Notes under the pieces: model-generated | What the model was told of the DNA's origin: nothing | What the model saw: only the letters and a program-made list of their open reading frames with translations | The model's database searches: none | Program-made: the position numbers and the translations under genes | Shown here: piece after piece, positions 9,001-17,170 of the stretch | How the letters are laid out: every line of letters begins with the position of its first letter | Numbering within the stretch: position 1 is the stretch's first letter | DNA from: Chloroflexota bacterium | Lineage (GTDB): Bacteria > Chloroflexota > Anaerolineae > Promineifilales > Promineifilaceae | Direction of reading: 5' to 3' | NCBI GenBank assembly: GCA_018004935.1 | Contig: JAGNBF010000032.1 | Coordinates: 1-64,000 of the forward strand | DNA: 64,000 bases

Positions 9001-9908
9001 ATAGCCTCATTGGAACCTTCAACCTGTCTTCTGAAAACATAGGCTTCTTCGACATAGAGAAGGTTGATCTGGGTCGCGAGGTTGCCAATCAGGTGGCTGT
9101 TGCCATTACCCAAAGCCAACTATTGGACCAATTGCGCCACCTTAACACGACCCTGGAGCAAAGGGTGCAGGAACGGACGCACGAACTGGCAGAGGCCAAT
9201 GAACGACTCCAGGAATTGGACCAGATGAAAGATCAGTTTGTGGCCAATGTTTCGCATGAACTGCGAACACCACTTGCTAACTTTAGCCTGTACCTTGGCC
9301 TACTCCACAAACGTGGAGCCGAAAGCCTTGACCGCTACTTGCCCATCCTTAAACGAGAGAATCAGCGCCTTGCCTACCTCATTGAAGACCTGCTGACGCT
9401 GGCCCGATTGGAGCGTGAGCCGGGTGTTTTCACGCCGGAGCCAGTGGTGTTGGATGTTCTGCTGGCTGAGGTACTCGAAGCCTACGCCATACGGGCTGAG
9501 GCTAAAAGTCTGACGTTAACACACGAACTTGCTCCCCAGATTTCGGCTATTCTGGTCGATCGTGCCCAGATGATACAGGTATTTACCAACCTGATCAGCA
9601 ATGCGGTAGGTTATACATTACGACAGGGGGTGGTGACAGTAACTACTACTCCCATGCAAGTCGCGGCCCAAAGTGGCGTAGCTGTACGTGTTCATAATAC
9701 TGGCCCGGTCATTCCGGATCAGGATTTACCCCATCTTTTTGAGCGATTCTATCGTGGTCAGACCGGGCGTGAGTCTGGTGAACCGGGCACCGGTTTGGGA
9801 CTATCAATTTGTCAGGAGATTGTGGAACGGCATGGGGGAAGGATTACGGTGATTAGTGCGACGGATGGCGGTACTGAATTTCAGGTCTGGTTGCCTGTTT
9901 CTACGTAG
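6021..9908 (+). CDS. Membrane multi-PAS/GAF sensor histidine kinase
   Basis: A large sensor kinase of 1295 residues. An N-terminal membrane block (~30-170) has several hydrophobic helices. PAS domains follow at about 195-305 (LIDNARDVIFTLTTDNIITS), 316-430 (RFRTLIERGWDAFTLADAQG), 442-555 (RYRMFIQYTTEAIYLLD) and 745-857. GAF domains lie at about 568-728 and 874-1030. After a coiled coil comes the HisKA box FVANVSHELRTPL, giving phospho-acceptor His1079. The HATPase has N-box TNLISNAVGYT and G-box GEPGTGLGLSICQEIVERHG. No receiver domain is fused and no response regulator gene is adjacent, so the partner lies elsewhere. It carries only one GCGGCCGC in 3.9 kb, fewer than most genes here. No strong ribosome site precedes ATG 6021 (AAGG at 6008 is weak). 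The signals sensed are unknown. Confidence 0.9.
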   Translation: MNKYWHSQFRHWTTIQAKTPEQQRRGHMLSLFLLIFIAINFVLVLLSAWDWLVNDNEGVKRLAFPALVEIGVFMGMRQLNRRGWTTLSAHAFLGLIFVAATALPESTFIRLGYAVYSILIIIAGFITPPKWSFFYAALASLGYGLRFYSPNALIPYPDLEIAILLTLATVTYVIASRYDDTLKKLAEKETGYRELIDNARDVIFTLTTDNIITSLNPSFETFTGWSRAEWLGRSFVSLIAEDDRPATRHLFQRAWLGEILEASRLRLVTATGDMLVFEFNMSLQTKDNRVVGLLGIARDMTVAQHVEEALKTSEQRFRTLIERGWDAFTLADAQGTILYASPSTQRVLGYAPEEFVGVNAFSLFHPDDLALANTKLREVLQVPGAVIMAQARTRHKDGSWRWLEGVVTNLFADPDVHALVTNYHDVTERIQAELALRESEERYRMFIQYTTEAIYLLDMDTGQVLDANPAFLKLLGYTYEAVGSLTLYDIVTYPHENIDAYLVHLKHQRSVALGERKWRRQDGSFVDVYVTISQVPQKGHSQAFVLAHDITARKRAEEKVHQRESILEAVAYSAELLFKASDWRTEITAVLEQLGQTINASHAYLFENHKGPDDEIVTSIQFEWVAPLYTSDLDNPIFKNVPLRDVGFESWFDAVSRRQPYIGDTRIFTPVELAFFSSRGIKALLEMPLYINDHWWGIVGFDDCTRPREWSNVEVDALVIAANVLSAAIQRKQTDEALRESEHDLQNFFNNSPDTIYVLDLINHSTRFLNRDEFLGYSKHELESKNSIMVALHPEDRPMLVEQWKYLRVMGDAQVTPLQYRVQNKNGNWEWIQQRSTILSRTSSGVPQKLLITLSIITERKKAEEKVQQQNQRLKALREIDVAILAADSVETIVNVALNHIRELTECQRAVLTLIDWETNETVLLDVSTDRQTALPAGTRVPLWLFPNILQTLRQNEPALINDLLTLTDPPALFQSLIKEGLRSLCILPLFSQDSLIGTFNLSSENIGFFDIEKVDLGREVANQVAVAITQSQLLDQLRHLNTTLEQRVQERTHELAEANERLQELDQMKDQFVANVSHELRTPLANFSLYLGLLHKRGAESLDRYLPILKRENQRLAYLIEDLLTLARLEREPGVFTPEPVVLDVLLAEVLEAYAIRAEAKSLTLTHELAPQISAILVDRAQMIQVFTNLISNAVGYTLRQGVVTVTTTPMQVAAQSGVAVRVHNTGPVIPDQDLPHLFERFYRGQTGRESGEPGTGLGLSICQEIVERHGGRITVISATDGGTEFQVWLPVST

Positions 9909-10101
9909 CGTGCTGTTGCCGGAAATCCTGAAGACCCAGATACACAATTGCCTGAAGGTAACCGTTTAGCCTTCTGAAGGTTTGTACCACTGGTCAACAT
10001 CTACACAGAAACCTTCGGAAGGTTCATTTTCTCAGGGAACTGAACGCTTACGCCTGAAGTTTACCGTCGTTTTTTGTGCCTCCTCATGTTAAGATTCTGG
10101 C
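9909..10101. other. Short intergenic gap with an imperfect stem and leaderless promoter
   Basis: Between the kinase and the CcmC-like gene. Around 9952-10026 the text 'CCTGAAGGTAACCG', 'CCTTCTGAAGG' and 'AACCTTCGGAAGGTT' forms small dyads, the last nearly perfect. TAAGAT at 10090-10095 lies 6 nt before ATG 10102 (see promoter entry). Confidence 0.4.
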
Positions 10102-10102
10102 A
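10090..10102 (+). promoter_or_regulatory. Putative -10 box of a leaderless transcript
   Basis: TAAGAT is separated by 6 nt from ATG 10102, so transcription would begin at or within a base or two of the start codon. No ribosome site precedes the gene. The same spacing recurs at five other genes in the window. Confidence 0.45.
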
Positions 10103-10728
10103 TGATTGACCATGAAACCCTCATTACGAACATCCGACGTAAACCGTTACCCTGGTTATTGTTGAGCGGCTTATTAACGTCCGCTTTTTTTCTCCTCTAT
10201 CTTGCTCCTGAAGAAGCTACCCTCGGTACAGGTATTCGTGCCGTCTATATCCATGTGTCCCTCACCTGGACAGGGATGGCCGGTTTGGCCCTGGCAGGTT
10301 TGCTGGGTCTGGCTGTACTGATTTCCGCGAATGAAAAATTGGCCCGCCTGATGCACACATTTGGTTGGGTAGCCTTCGGCTTTTACCTGGCGGGAATTAT
10401 CATGAGTGCTATCGCGTCCTGGGTGAATTGGGGTGGTGTGTTCTGGCAAGAACCGCGTATGGCGGCGGCTCTAAACAGTCTCGCTGTCGCTACGATTATC
10501 CTGATATTAAGCATGTGGGTTCCGGTGGTGCGGATTCGTGGCTTCTTACAAGCGGTGATCCCGGTAGTAATAACCTATATAACCTATAGTGCGCCCCTTG
10601 TGCTCCACCCAGACAATCCCATCCGTTCCTCTGAGGCGACCGGTATTCAGGTTGCATTTGTCGGCTTGTTTCTTTTGTGTTCAGCTATTGCCGCCTGGAT
10701 TATCTGGAGATTGGTAACTACTAAGTAA
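10102..10728 (+). CDS. CcmC/CcsA-like cytochrome c assembly membrane protein
   Basis: A 208-residue protein with about six membrane helices. It resembles CcmC, which presents haem to the CcmE chaperone at the outer face of the membrane. Family-type features are GIRAVYIHVSLTW with His51, the Trp-rich segment SWVNWGGVFWQEPRM (about 106-120, the place of the WGxxWxWD motif) and a second His169 in LVLHPDNP. The tryptophan motif is degenerate: family members usually have WGTWWVWD. No other cytochrome c maturation gene is in the window, which is unusual for a ccm gene. The last codons and stop (ACT ACT AAG TAA) overlap the first bases of a 99-bp family-C repeat, so the repeat supplies the stop codon. 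It is shorter than E. coli CcmC (about 245 residues). Confidence 0.65.
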   Translation: MIDHETLITNIRRKPLPWLLLSGLLTSAFFLLYLAPEEATLGTGIRAVYIHVSLTWTGMAGLALAGLLGLAVLISANEKLARLMHTFGWVAFGFYLAGIIMSAIASWVNWGGVFWQEPRMAAALNSLAVATIILILSMWVPVVRIRGFLQAVIPVVITYITYSAPLVLHPDNPIRSSEATGIQVAFVGLFLLCSAIAAWIIWRLVTTK

Positions 10729-10819
10729 TCGTCCAAAAATAAGTTCCGCACAGACCTGACAGGTTTTCGGAAACCTGTCAGGTCTAAATCGGGAAGTTAT
10801 TTTTAGATGTTCACTAAGT
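10721..10819. repeat. Family-C repeat, second identical 99-bp copy
   Basis: Identical by eye to 4952-5050. A perfect 15-bp stem (AGACCTGACAGGTTT) surrounds TCGG. The copy is bounded by ACTAAGT at 10720 and again at its right end, which could be a duplicated target or part of the unit. It provides the stop codon of the upstream CcmC-like gene. Confidence 0.85.
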
Positions 10820-11100
10820 CCGTTGTCTGAGCTTGTCGAAGGTAAATGGGCTGAGACAAGCTCAGCCCTCGAAAGGGTTAGTCGTTACGGAGATTGATGA
10901 AATTGCCGTAATGTTTAGTTTGATCCCCTGTTGCAGATGTTACCAAAGTTTAGGTAGGCGTAGAACGCCCATCGCCCCATTTAATAAGAGGGGGGTGTGT
11001 TGGGTGAAGACCGCGGCCGCGTTTCAGATTCGTGATGCTCCGTTTCTTTCAGGGTGAGTCGCAGGGTGAGCCAGCGATAGGTGAACCCACCCTGTTCATG
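10820..11100. other. Non-coding gap between convergent genes
   Basis: Contains a partial repeat 'GAGCTTGTCGAAGG', 'GACAAGCTCAGCCCTCGAA' (10830-10875) that forms a loose dyad and recurs near 20953. One of only two GCGGCCGC octamers outside genes is at 11013. No gene is supported. Confidence 0.4.
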
Positions 11101-12747
11101 TCATGGTTGTGGCGGGGGGCCAGCATCCGCCGGGATCGGCGTACCATCAGGGATACTCCGCAGATCGTCACAGGCGATGATTTGCACATCGCGCCAGACG
11201 TAACCACGGTCTTCGAAGGTTGCAATCGTATCAATCCACCGCTTCTCACCCTCCTCTAACAGGTAGATATGGGGGCTTGTGGCGCATTTAAGAATGATCG
11301 GGCTGGCGTATTCGTAGACGATATCCTGCACCTTGGGGGGTAAAGAATCTAGCTCGCCCTGGTTGATGCCGAATAACCATGGGATGGTCAGGATCACCAT
11401 CACAGTCCAGATGGTGTAGGCAATCGTGCCCGCACTGAAGGCGCGGAATAGCCTCGACAACCACCCCCCTGCTGTAACCCGCACCTGGTAGAGTAGCACC
11501 AGCAAAAGCAGACCAATGTTGATCACGTTCCAGCCGATAAAGGTGAGACGATTCGGCGTGAGCCGGTCAAGGGCGGTACGATAAAGAATGGCGGCCAACG
11601 CATAAACGGCGACGATAAGGGCAAGAGCGGCGACGGCGATAATGCCAAGGCGTAGCCAGTGTCCCAGGCGGGGAGAGAGTTCGGTATGGCTCATCGGGGT
11701 CGCGCCTACCAATAGGGCTACGACAGCAAAGAGCATAGCGTTGTAGATAATGAGCACATCACGATTATCGAAGGGAGCGCGAAAATTGAAGGGGATGAAG
11801 GCCAGATAGACAATCAGCACCAATAGCGTCAGAGGAAGTAGGATCCGCATCAGCAAGGCTCCCAGTTTACTCAACCCCTGGTCAAAGGCCTGTCTTGCGG
11901 GGGGCACTGTGGGATCGTAGATGATGGCCGTAGCCAGTACGGGGATCAACCCGCCGCCACCGGCGACAAAAAGGCGCATTACCAGGACAGGAATCTGCAC
12001 ATCAAGGGCGGCGAACAGGCCGACAGTGATTCCCGTGAACACGCCCCCGGCAATAACAAACAACCCACCTATAACGAATAGTTCGAGTGACTTGATCAGG
12101 AAGGCAAAGCGACTGGCCGGGTTGCTGTGTTCGGCGGTCAGGAATGCTCCAACCCCGGCCCAGGCCAGGAGGGGTAGATGCAGGACCATCAGGGTCAGGT
12201 ATTGTTCCTGGAATGGCCGGGTCCCGGCCCTGGGGTAGGCCCAAAACACGTAAGCAGTGGCAATGAGTGTTGCCAGGGCAATCAGGGTGCTCAACCACCA
12301 GCGTTTACGGCCAACGGCCGTGAGGTAGAGCAGGACAAAAGCGCCCGAAATCGGCGCGGCCAACAAGAGCAGGGCGGGCAAGAAGTCAGTGCTCATTCCC
12401 TGGCGAATGCCTGCGATCTGGATTGTGAAACGTTGATCATCCGAAAGCAACCAGAACAGAAGGCCGTTGACCAGGGCCAGGGGGATGACCCAGGCCCAGG
12501 CCACCACGAAACTTGTTGTCTGTGCGGCCGCGTATTTGAGACGGTGGAACCAGGCCGCGTAGAGCAGGTTGTCTGGTGTTGCCGCGTGACTGGCAACAAT
12601 TGCTTCCTTGAAGGCTTCACTTTCCCCCGCCTCCAGCGCTGTTCGGTACACTCGTTCCAGTTTCTCCGGATCTTCGGTCAGCACACTCACAGTTTGCCGG
12701 TATGATTCAATGATCGTTTTGGGTGCGGCTTTGTCTGTCTCGTTCAT
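11101..12747 (-). CDS. Large polytopic membrane protein with a C-terminal soluble tail
   Basis: 548 residues. An N-terminal cytoplasmic helix-rich part (~1-75: TIIESYRQTVSVLTEDPEKL) is followed by about 13 hydrophobic segments to residue ~460. A ~75-residue soluble C-terminus contains ILKCATSPHIYLLEEGEKRW, IDTIATFEDRGYVWRDV and DDLRSIPDGTPIPADAGPP. That tail resembles a short module seen on secreted proteins of Chloroflexota (from memory, not searched). Some features resemble DUF4153-type membrane proteins, but I cannot assign a function. ATG 12747 is preceded by GAGGAAAAC. It is monocistronic and convergent with the CcmC-like gene. One GCGGCCGC (12524) encodes part of the first membrane-proximal region. 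Confidence 0.75.
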   Translation of the reverse strand: MNETDKAAPKTIIESYRQTVSVLTEDPEKLERVYRTALEAGESEAFKEAIVASHAATPDNLLYAAWFHRLKYAAAQTTSFVVAWAWVIPLALVNGLLFWLLSDDQRFTIQIAGIRQGMSTDFLPALLLLAAPISGAFVLLYLTAVGRKRWWLSTLIALATLIATAYVFWAYPRAGTRPFQEQYLTLMVLHLPLLAWAGVGAFLTAEHSNPASRFAFLIKSLELFVIGGLFVIAGGVFTGITVGLFAALDVQIPVLVMRLFVAGGGGLIPVLATAIIYDPTVPPARQAFDQGLSKLGALLMRILLPLTLLVLIVYLAFIPFNFRAPFDNRDVLIIYNAMLFAVVALLVGATPMSHTELSPRLGHWLRLGIIAVAALALIVAVYALAAILYRTALDRLTPNRLTFIGWNVINIGLLLLVLLYQVRVTAGGWLSRLFRAFSAGTIAYTIWTVMVILTIPWLFGINQGELDSLPPKVQDIVYEYASPIILKCATSPHIYLLEEGEKRWIDTIATFEDRGYVWRDVQIIACDDLRSIPDGTPIPADAGPPPQP

Positions 12748-13566
12748 GGATTTGTTTTCCTCATCGCGTTTTTATCAATTCTGCTATAGCCTTCGCTGTA
12801 TAGCGTATCAGTATGATAGGTCCAACAATAGTGTAGCAGAATCGGGCGGAACTCATCTCACACCCATACCCAGGTTGAAGTGCACCCAGGTGCTTGACAG
12901 GATGCCATTCTTTTCAAGCCTTTCTTTCTCCGGCAAAACCGATAGACACTCACCAGGTCAAGGTATTCAATCGTCGGCATAGCTACGAAAATGTAGGGCG
13001 ACTTGGTAAAGGGTGTGTTTCATTTCGGTTGAGAGGAAGAAAATAATGAATCGGTGAATTCGTGAATTGTTGAATGATTAACCAGGGGAACCCACTCGGC
13101 AGGCAAAATCGGGGGTGATTGTCGTTTAAAAAATTAATCAGGTAATGGAATCCCCCCACCCCTAACCTCGCCCCCAGGGGCGGGGAACTTTTCTAAGGGG
13201 CATTCCCCCCTTCCCTCGGAAATGGGCAGGGGGGATGGGGTCAATGAAGGCGTTACCCGATTATAGTCAGAAACCGGGCTTTTTGCAGTAGACTCATCAT
13301 TTAGAGTGTAATCATAAACAGAATCGGGCGTAACGTGTCACTTGTCATTACTCCCCTGGCAATCTGTCACCAGAGCCTTTGAATCATAGTGAAACGATGG
13401 CATTTTCTTAACCGATTTGTTTCCCCGCCACGTTTACCCCTCTTTTTAACCAAACCCGAACAATTTGCCTGTTCTGTTGCATTGCATTCATGCTATACTA
13501 ATAAATAGTACTTCCGTACTATCCCCTTTTTATTTTCCCGTACCTTACAAACCAGGAGAAGGATAA
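12748..13566. repeat. 819-bp intergenic region with GC-rich (family-E) repeat and promoter area
   Basis: 12993-13012 holds a truncated family-A fragment (AATGTAGGGCGACTTGGTAAA). 13155-13192 is a family-E unit (CCCCACCCCTAACCTCGCCC, then CAGGGGCGGGGAACTTTT). 13206-13240 is an imperfect C/G-rich hairpin. 13494-13499 TATACT is a possible -10 box for the LamG gene, 68 nt before its ATG, without a convincing -35. No gene is supported in this stretch. Confidence 0.6.
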
Positions 13567-16299
13567 ATGAACCGCCCACTACGCTTGGTCGTTTCGCGTT
13601 TTTTATGGCTTGTGTGTCTGGTGGGCCTGTCTGTCTGGGGGTTGACAGCCAGTACAAAACCAGCCGCGGCCGCCCCGTCCACCATTACCGCCCTTCAATT
13701 TGACGGCACAAATGATCACGTCACTTTTGGCTCTGCCCCTGGTTTGGGCACGGCCACTTTTACGTTGGAACTCTGGTTCTACCGTACTGCGGCTGGATTA
13801 ACGACAACCACCGGCACTGGCGGTATAGCCAATGCCATCCCCCTTCTAACCAAAGGCCGGGGCGAAGCCGAGGCCAGTAATGTAGATATGAATTACTTTC
13901 TCGGCATTGATGGCACCACCGGTTTTCTGGTCGCCGATTTCGAGGAAGGGGCCACGGGAGCCTCACCCGGCCTGAATCATCCTGTCTCTGGTGTCACCCC
14001 GATTCTCAACAACAATTGGTATCACGCGGCCGCGACCTACGACGGCACTACCTGGCGGCTCTATCTCAACGGCAACCTGGAAACATCCCTGGTGGTGGGC
14101 CAGCCCCCGCGAGCCGATAGCATCCAACATGCCGCCCTCGCCAGTGCGCTGAACTCGACCGGTGTAGCCGTGGGCCGTTTCGCAGGCATCATAGACGATG
14201 CCCGTGTCTGGAATGTGGCCCGCACTCAGGCCGAAATCCAGGCCAATCTGGGGCAGGAGTTAGCTTCGGCTCCGGGCCTGATTGGCCGCTGGGGATTAAA
14301 CGAAGGCTCCGGCACACTGGTCGGCGACTCGTCTGGCAGTGGGATCAATGGCACGGCCACCAACGGCCCGGTGTGGGTAGGTGGCTCCCCCTCTGTTCCT
14401 TTTGGCAACTACGCCCTCGATTTTGGCGGCACAAATGGGTATGTCACATTTGGTAATCCGGCCAAACTCCATCTGGCAACCTTTACGGTAGAAACCTGGT
14501 TCAACCGGCAAGGCGCAGGCGCGGCCACCACCACCGGCACGGGCGGCATCACCAATGCCATTCCGCTGGTAACACGCGGCCGCGGCGAAGCCGAAACCGC
14601 TCTGGTAGACCTCAACTATTTCCTGGGCATTGATGCCACGACCAACACCCTGGCGGCCGACTTTGAAGAAGGGGCGGCGGGAACCACCCCCAGCCTCAAC
14701 CACCCGATCCTGGGTACAACGGTTATTCCCGCCAACGATAACACCTGGCACCACGCGGCCGCGACCTATGACGGCACAACCTGGCGACTTTACCTGGATG
14801 GGGTGCTGGAAAACAGCCTGGTGGTGGGCGAACCGCCCGCGGCCGCGGGCAACCAATATGCCGCTTTAGGTACGGGGCTAACCAGTACCGGCGTAGCCGC
14901 GGGTTTCTTCGACGGTCTTTTAGACGAGGCCCGCGTCTGGAATTACGCCCGCACCGCCACTGAAGTTCAAGCCACCATTAACCAGCAACTCACCAGTGGC
15001 ACGGGCCTGGTGGCGCGTTGGGGTCTCAACGAAGGCTTTGGCCGTATGGCGGGGGACAGCCTGGTCCCGTTGGTACATGGGGCCATCACCGGCGCGAACT
15101 GGAGTTGGGGAGCCGGTGCGCCGTTCAACATCGTGATTACGCCACCCCTGGCCCCCACCACCCTGACCGCCACCGCTACCGGCACCAACCAGATTGACCT
15201 GGCCTGGAGTGATAACGCCACGAATGAGGCCAATTACGAATTAGAACGTTCGACCACGGGAGCCGGAGGCCCATTCACGCTTCTCATCATTCTGGGAGCT
15301 AACACGACTAGCTACAGCAACACGGGACTTGGCTTCAGCACCTCCTATTGCTACCGCGTCCGGGCGGCCAATGGGGCCGGTAATTCTGCTTACACCCCTG
15401 TCGCCTGTGCCACCACCCCACCCCCCGGCAACAACGCCATTGATTTTGGCGGCACCAACGCCTATGTCACCCTGGGGAACCCGGTGGCCTTGCGCCTGCC
15501 CCAATTTACGCTGGAACTGTGGTTCCGGCGGGATGGGACTGGGGTAGCCGCCAATACGGGTGCGGGTGGGGGCATGGCCGTGCCCCTGCTCACCAAAGGG
15601 GTGGCCGAAACAGACGCCAGCAATGTAGACATGAACTATTTCCTGGGCATTCGCACCTCGGACAATGTGTTGTTTGCCGACTTTGAAGAAGGGGCCGCAG
15701 GCACAACTCCAGGACTGAACCATCCTATCGCCGGGGTTACGCCAATTGTGAATGGGGTGTGGTACCACGCGGCCGCGACCTATGACGGCACCACCTGGCG
15801 GCTCTATCTCAACGGCAACCTGGAAGCCACACTCATCGTGGGCCAGCCCGTCCGCGCCGATAGCATTCAGCACGCGGCCATCGGTGGGGCACTCAACTCC
15901 ACCGGGGGCACATCCGGGTTCTCCGGTTACTTTGATGGCATCATAGACGAAGCCCGCATCTGGGACTCCGCCCGCAGTCAGGCCACCATTGTCAGCACCA
16001 TGAACAGCCAACTCAGTACGCCGCAGGCAGGATTGGCAGGGCGATGGGGTCTCAACGAAGGTACGGGAACCACCACCGCCGATAGTTCAGGCAATGCCAT
16101 CACCGGAACCATCACCAATGCCAACTGGGTTTGGGCGATTGGGGCACCGTTTAACGCCAGCCCAACTGCCATCAGCCTGCAAAACCTGGGGATAACGGTC
16201 GCTTTGCCGTTTTGGAGTATGGGCGCGGGCCTCATCCTGACGCTCTTCACGCTCATCCGCCTGCGACGTTTCTCTCATTCAGCGCCCAAAAACAAGTAA
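13567..16299 (+). CDS. Secreted, membrane-anchored protein with three LamG domains and an FN3 domain
   Basis: A cell-surface protein of 910 residues likely to bind glycans or proteins. A signal peptide (1-36, ending AAAA) precedes three concanavalin-like LamG domains at about 40-240, 275-500 and 620-855. Each has the ladder TFTLELWF, NYFLGI, NNNWYHAAATYDGTTWRLYL and DDARVWNVARTQAEI. A fibronectin type III domain (about 515-615: APTTLTATATGTNQIDLAW) sits between the second and third. A C-terminal helix (about 875-895) followed by RLRRFSHSAPKNK suggests membrane anchoring with a cytoplasmic basic tail. A strong ribosome site AGGAGAAGGA precedes ATG 13567. All three LamG domains carry GCGGCCGC at the same codons (14026, 14755, 15769), coding Ala-Ala-Ala where other families usually show more variety. 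Paralogue of the gene at 17171. Confidence 0.85.
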   Translation: MNRPLRLVVSRFLWLVCLVGLSVWGLTASTKPAAAAPSTITALQFDGTNDHVTFGSAPGLGTATFTLELWFYRTAAGLTTTTGTGGIANAIPLLTKGRGEAEASNVDMNYFLGIDGTTGFLVADFEEGATGASPGLNHPVSGVTPILNNNWYHAAATYDGTTWRLYLNGNLETSLVVGQPPRADSIQHAALASALNSTGVAVGRFAGIIDDARVWNVARTQAEIQANLGQELASAPGLIGRWGLNEGSGTLVGDSSGSGINGTATNGPVWVGGSPSVPFGNYALDFGGTNGYVTFGNPAKLHLATFTVETWFNRQGAGAATTTGTGGITNAIPLVTRGRGEAETALVDLNYFLGIDATTNTLAADFEEGAAGTTPSLNHPILGTTVIPANDNTWHHAAATYDGTTWRLYLDGVLENSLVVGEPPAAAGNQYAALGTGLTSTGVAAGFFDGLLDEARVWNYARTATEVQATINQQLTSGTGLVARWGLNEGFGRMAGDSLVPLVHGAITGANWSWGAGAPFNIVITPPLAPTTLTATATGTNQIDLAWSDNATNEANYELERSTTGAGGPFTLLIILGANTTSYSNTGLGFSTSYCYRVRAANGAGNSAYTPVACATTPPPGNNAIDFGGTNAYVTLGNPVALRLPQFTLELWFRRDGTGVAANTGAGGGMAVPLLTKGVAETDASNVDMNYFLGIRTSDNVLFADFEEGAAGTTPGLNHPIAGVTPIVNGVWYHAAATYDGTTWRLYLNGNLEATLIVGQPVRADSIQHAAIGGALNSTGGTSGFSGYFDGIIDEARIWDSARSQATIVSTMNSQLSTPQAGLAGRWGLNEGTGTTTADSSGNAITGTITNANWVWAIGAPFNASPTAISLQNLGITVALPFWSMGAGLILTLFTLIRLRRFSHSAPKNK

Positions 16300-16308
16300 G
16301 AATCGGAG

Positions 16309-17113
16309 GCATGGTTCAGGTCAACTTTACAAATTTGTAGGACGATTTGGTAAATCGTCCCGTGGGCGATTTACCAAATCGCCCTACAAAGTGTTAAGCA
16401 CAGTTTGCCGACTTTTGAACCATGCCGAATCGGCAAACCTGTAACTGCCTGGTTTAGACCTGACAGGTTTTCGGAAACCTGTCAGGTCTTGCCGAAACTT
16501 AATCTTTACAGCTCCTGATCTGGACTAGCCAGAACCAAAGAGGTTTTTGCCACGAATTAAACGAATTAACACGAATGGGAAAATTAAAATTCATGGCAAT
16601 TCGTCTAATTCGTGTAATTCGTGGCTGATCTTCTTGCTCACTGTACAAAAAGCGGCATGGTTCAAGTCAGCTTTACAAATTTGTAGGACGATTTGGTAAA
16701 TCGTCCCGTGGGCGATTTACCAAATCGCCCTACAAAGTGTTAAGCACAGTTTGCCGACTTTTGAACCATGCCGAATCGGCAAACCTGTAACTGCCTGGTT
16801 TAGACCTGACAGGTTTTCGGAAACCTGTCAGGTCTTGCCGAAACTTAATCTTTACAGCTCCTGATCTGGACTAGCCAGAACCAAAGAGGTTTTTGCCACG
16901 AATTAAACGAATTAACACGAATGGGAAAATTAAAATTCATGGCAATTCGTCTAATTCGTGTAATTCGTGGCTGATCTTCTTGCTCACTGTACAAAAAGCG
17001 GCATGGTTCAAGTCAGCTTTACAAATTTGTAGGACGATTTGGTAAATCGTCCCGTGGGCGATTTACCAAATCGCCCTACAAAGTGTTAAGCACAGTTTGC
17101 CGACTTTTGAACC
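16309..17113. repeat. 346-bp direct tandem repeat (two full copies and one partial)
   Basis: Unit starts at 16309, 16655 and 17001, exactly 346 bp apart. Copies one and two look identical except for two changes in the first 25 bases (CAGGTCAACT versus CAAGTCAGCT). The third copy stops at about 17113. Each unit holds a family-A hairpin (16309-16426, 16655-16772, 17001-17113), a family-C stem (16456-16489, 16802-16835) and a third inverted repeat (GCCACGAATTAAACGAATTA / TAATTCGTGTAATTCGTGGC, e.g. 16549-16625). It lies exactly between two paralogous LamG genes. Confidence 0.92.
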
Positions 17114-17170
17114 ACACCCAAATAGTCAACTCGGAAGCCCCTAAAAACTTCCAAAAACAAGGGAACAACG

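Noticed and set aside
15241-16011. 256-residue minus-strand open frame
   Set aside because: Antisense to the LamG protein; no start signal and no recognisable motif.
16309-17113. 346-bp tandem repeat as a CRISPR or phage attachment array
   Set aside because: The unit is far too long for CRISPR, has no spacers, and no integrase or cas gene is present. An assembly duplication cannot be excluded, though the copies differ at two positions.
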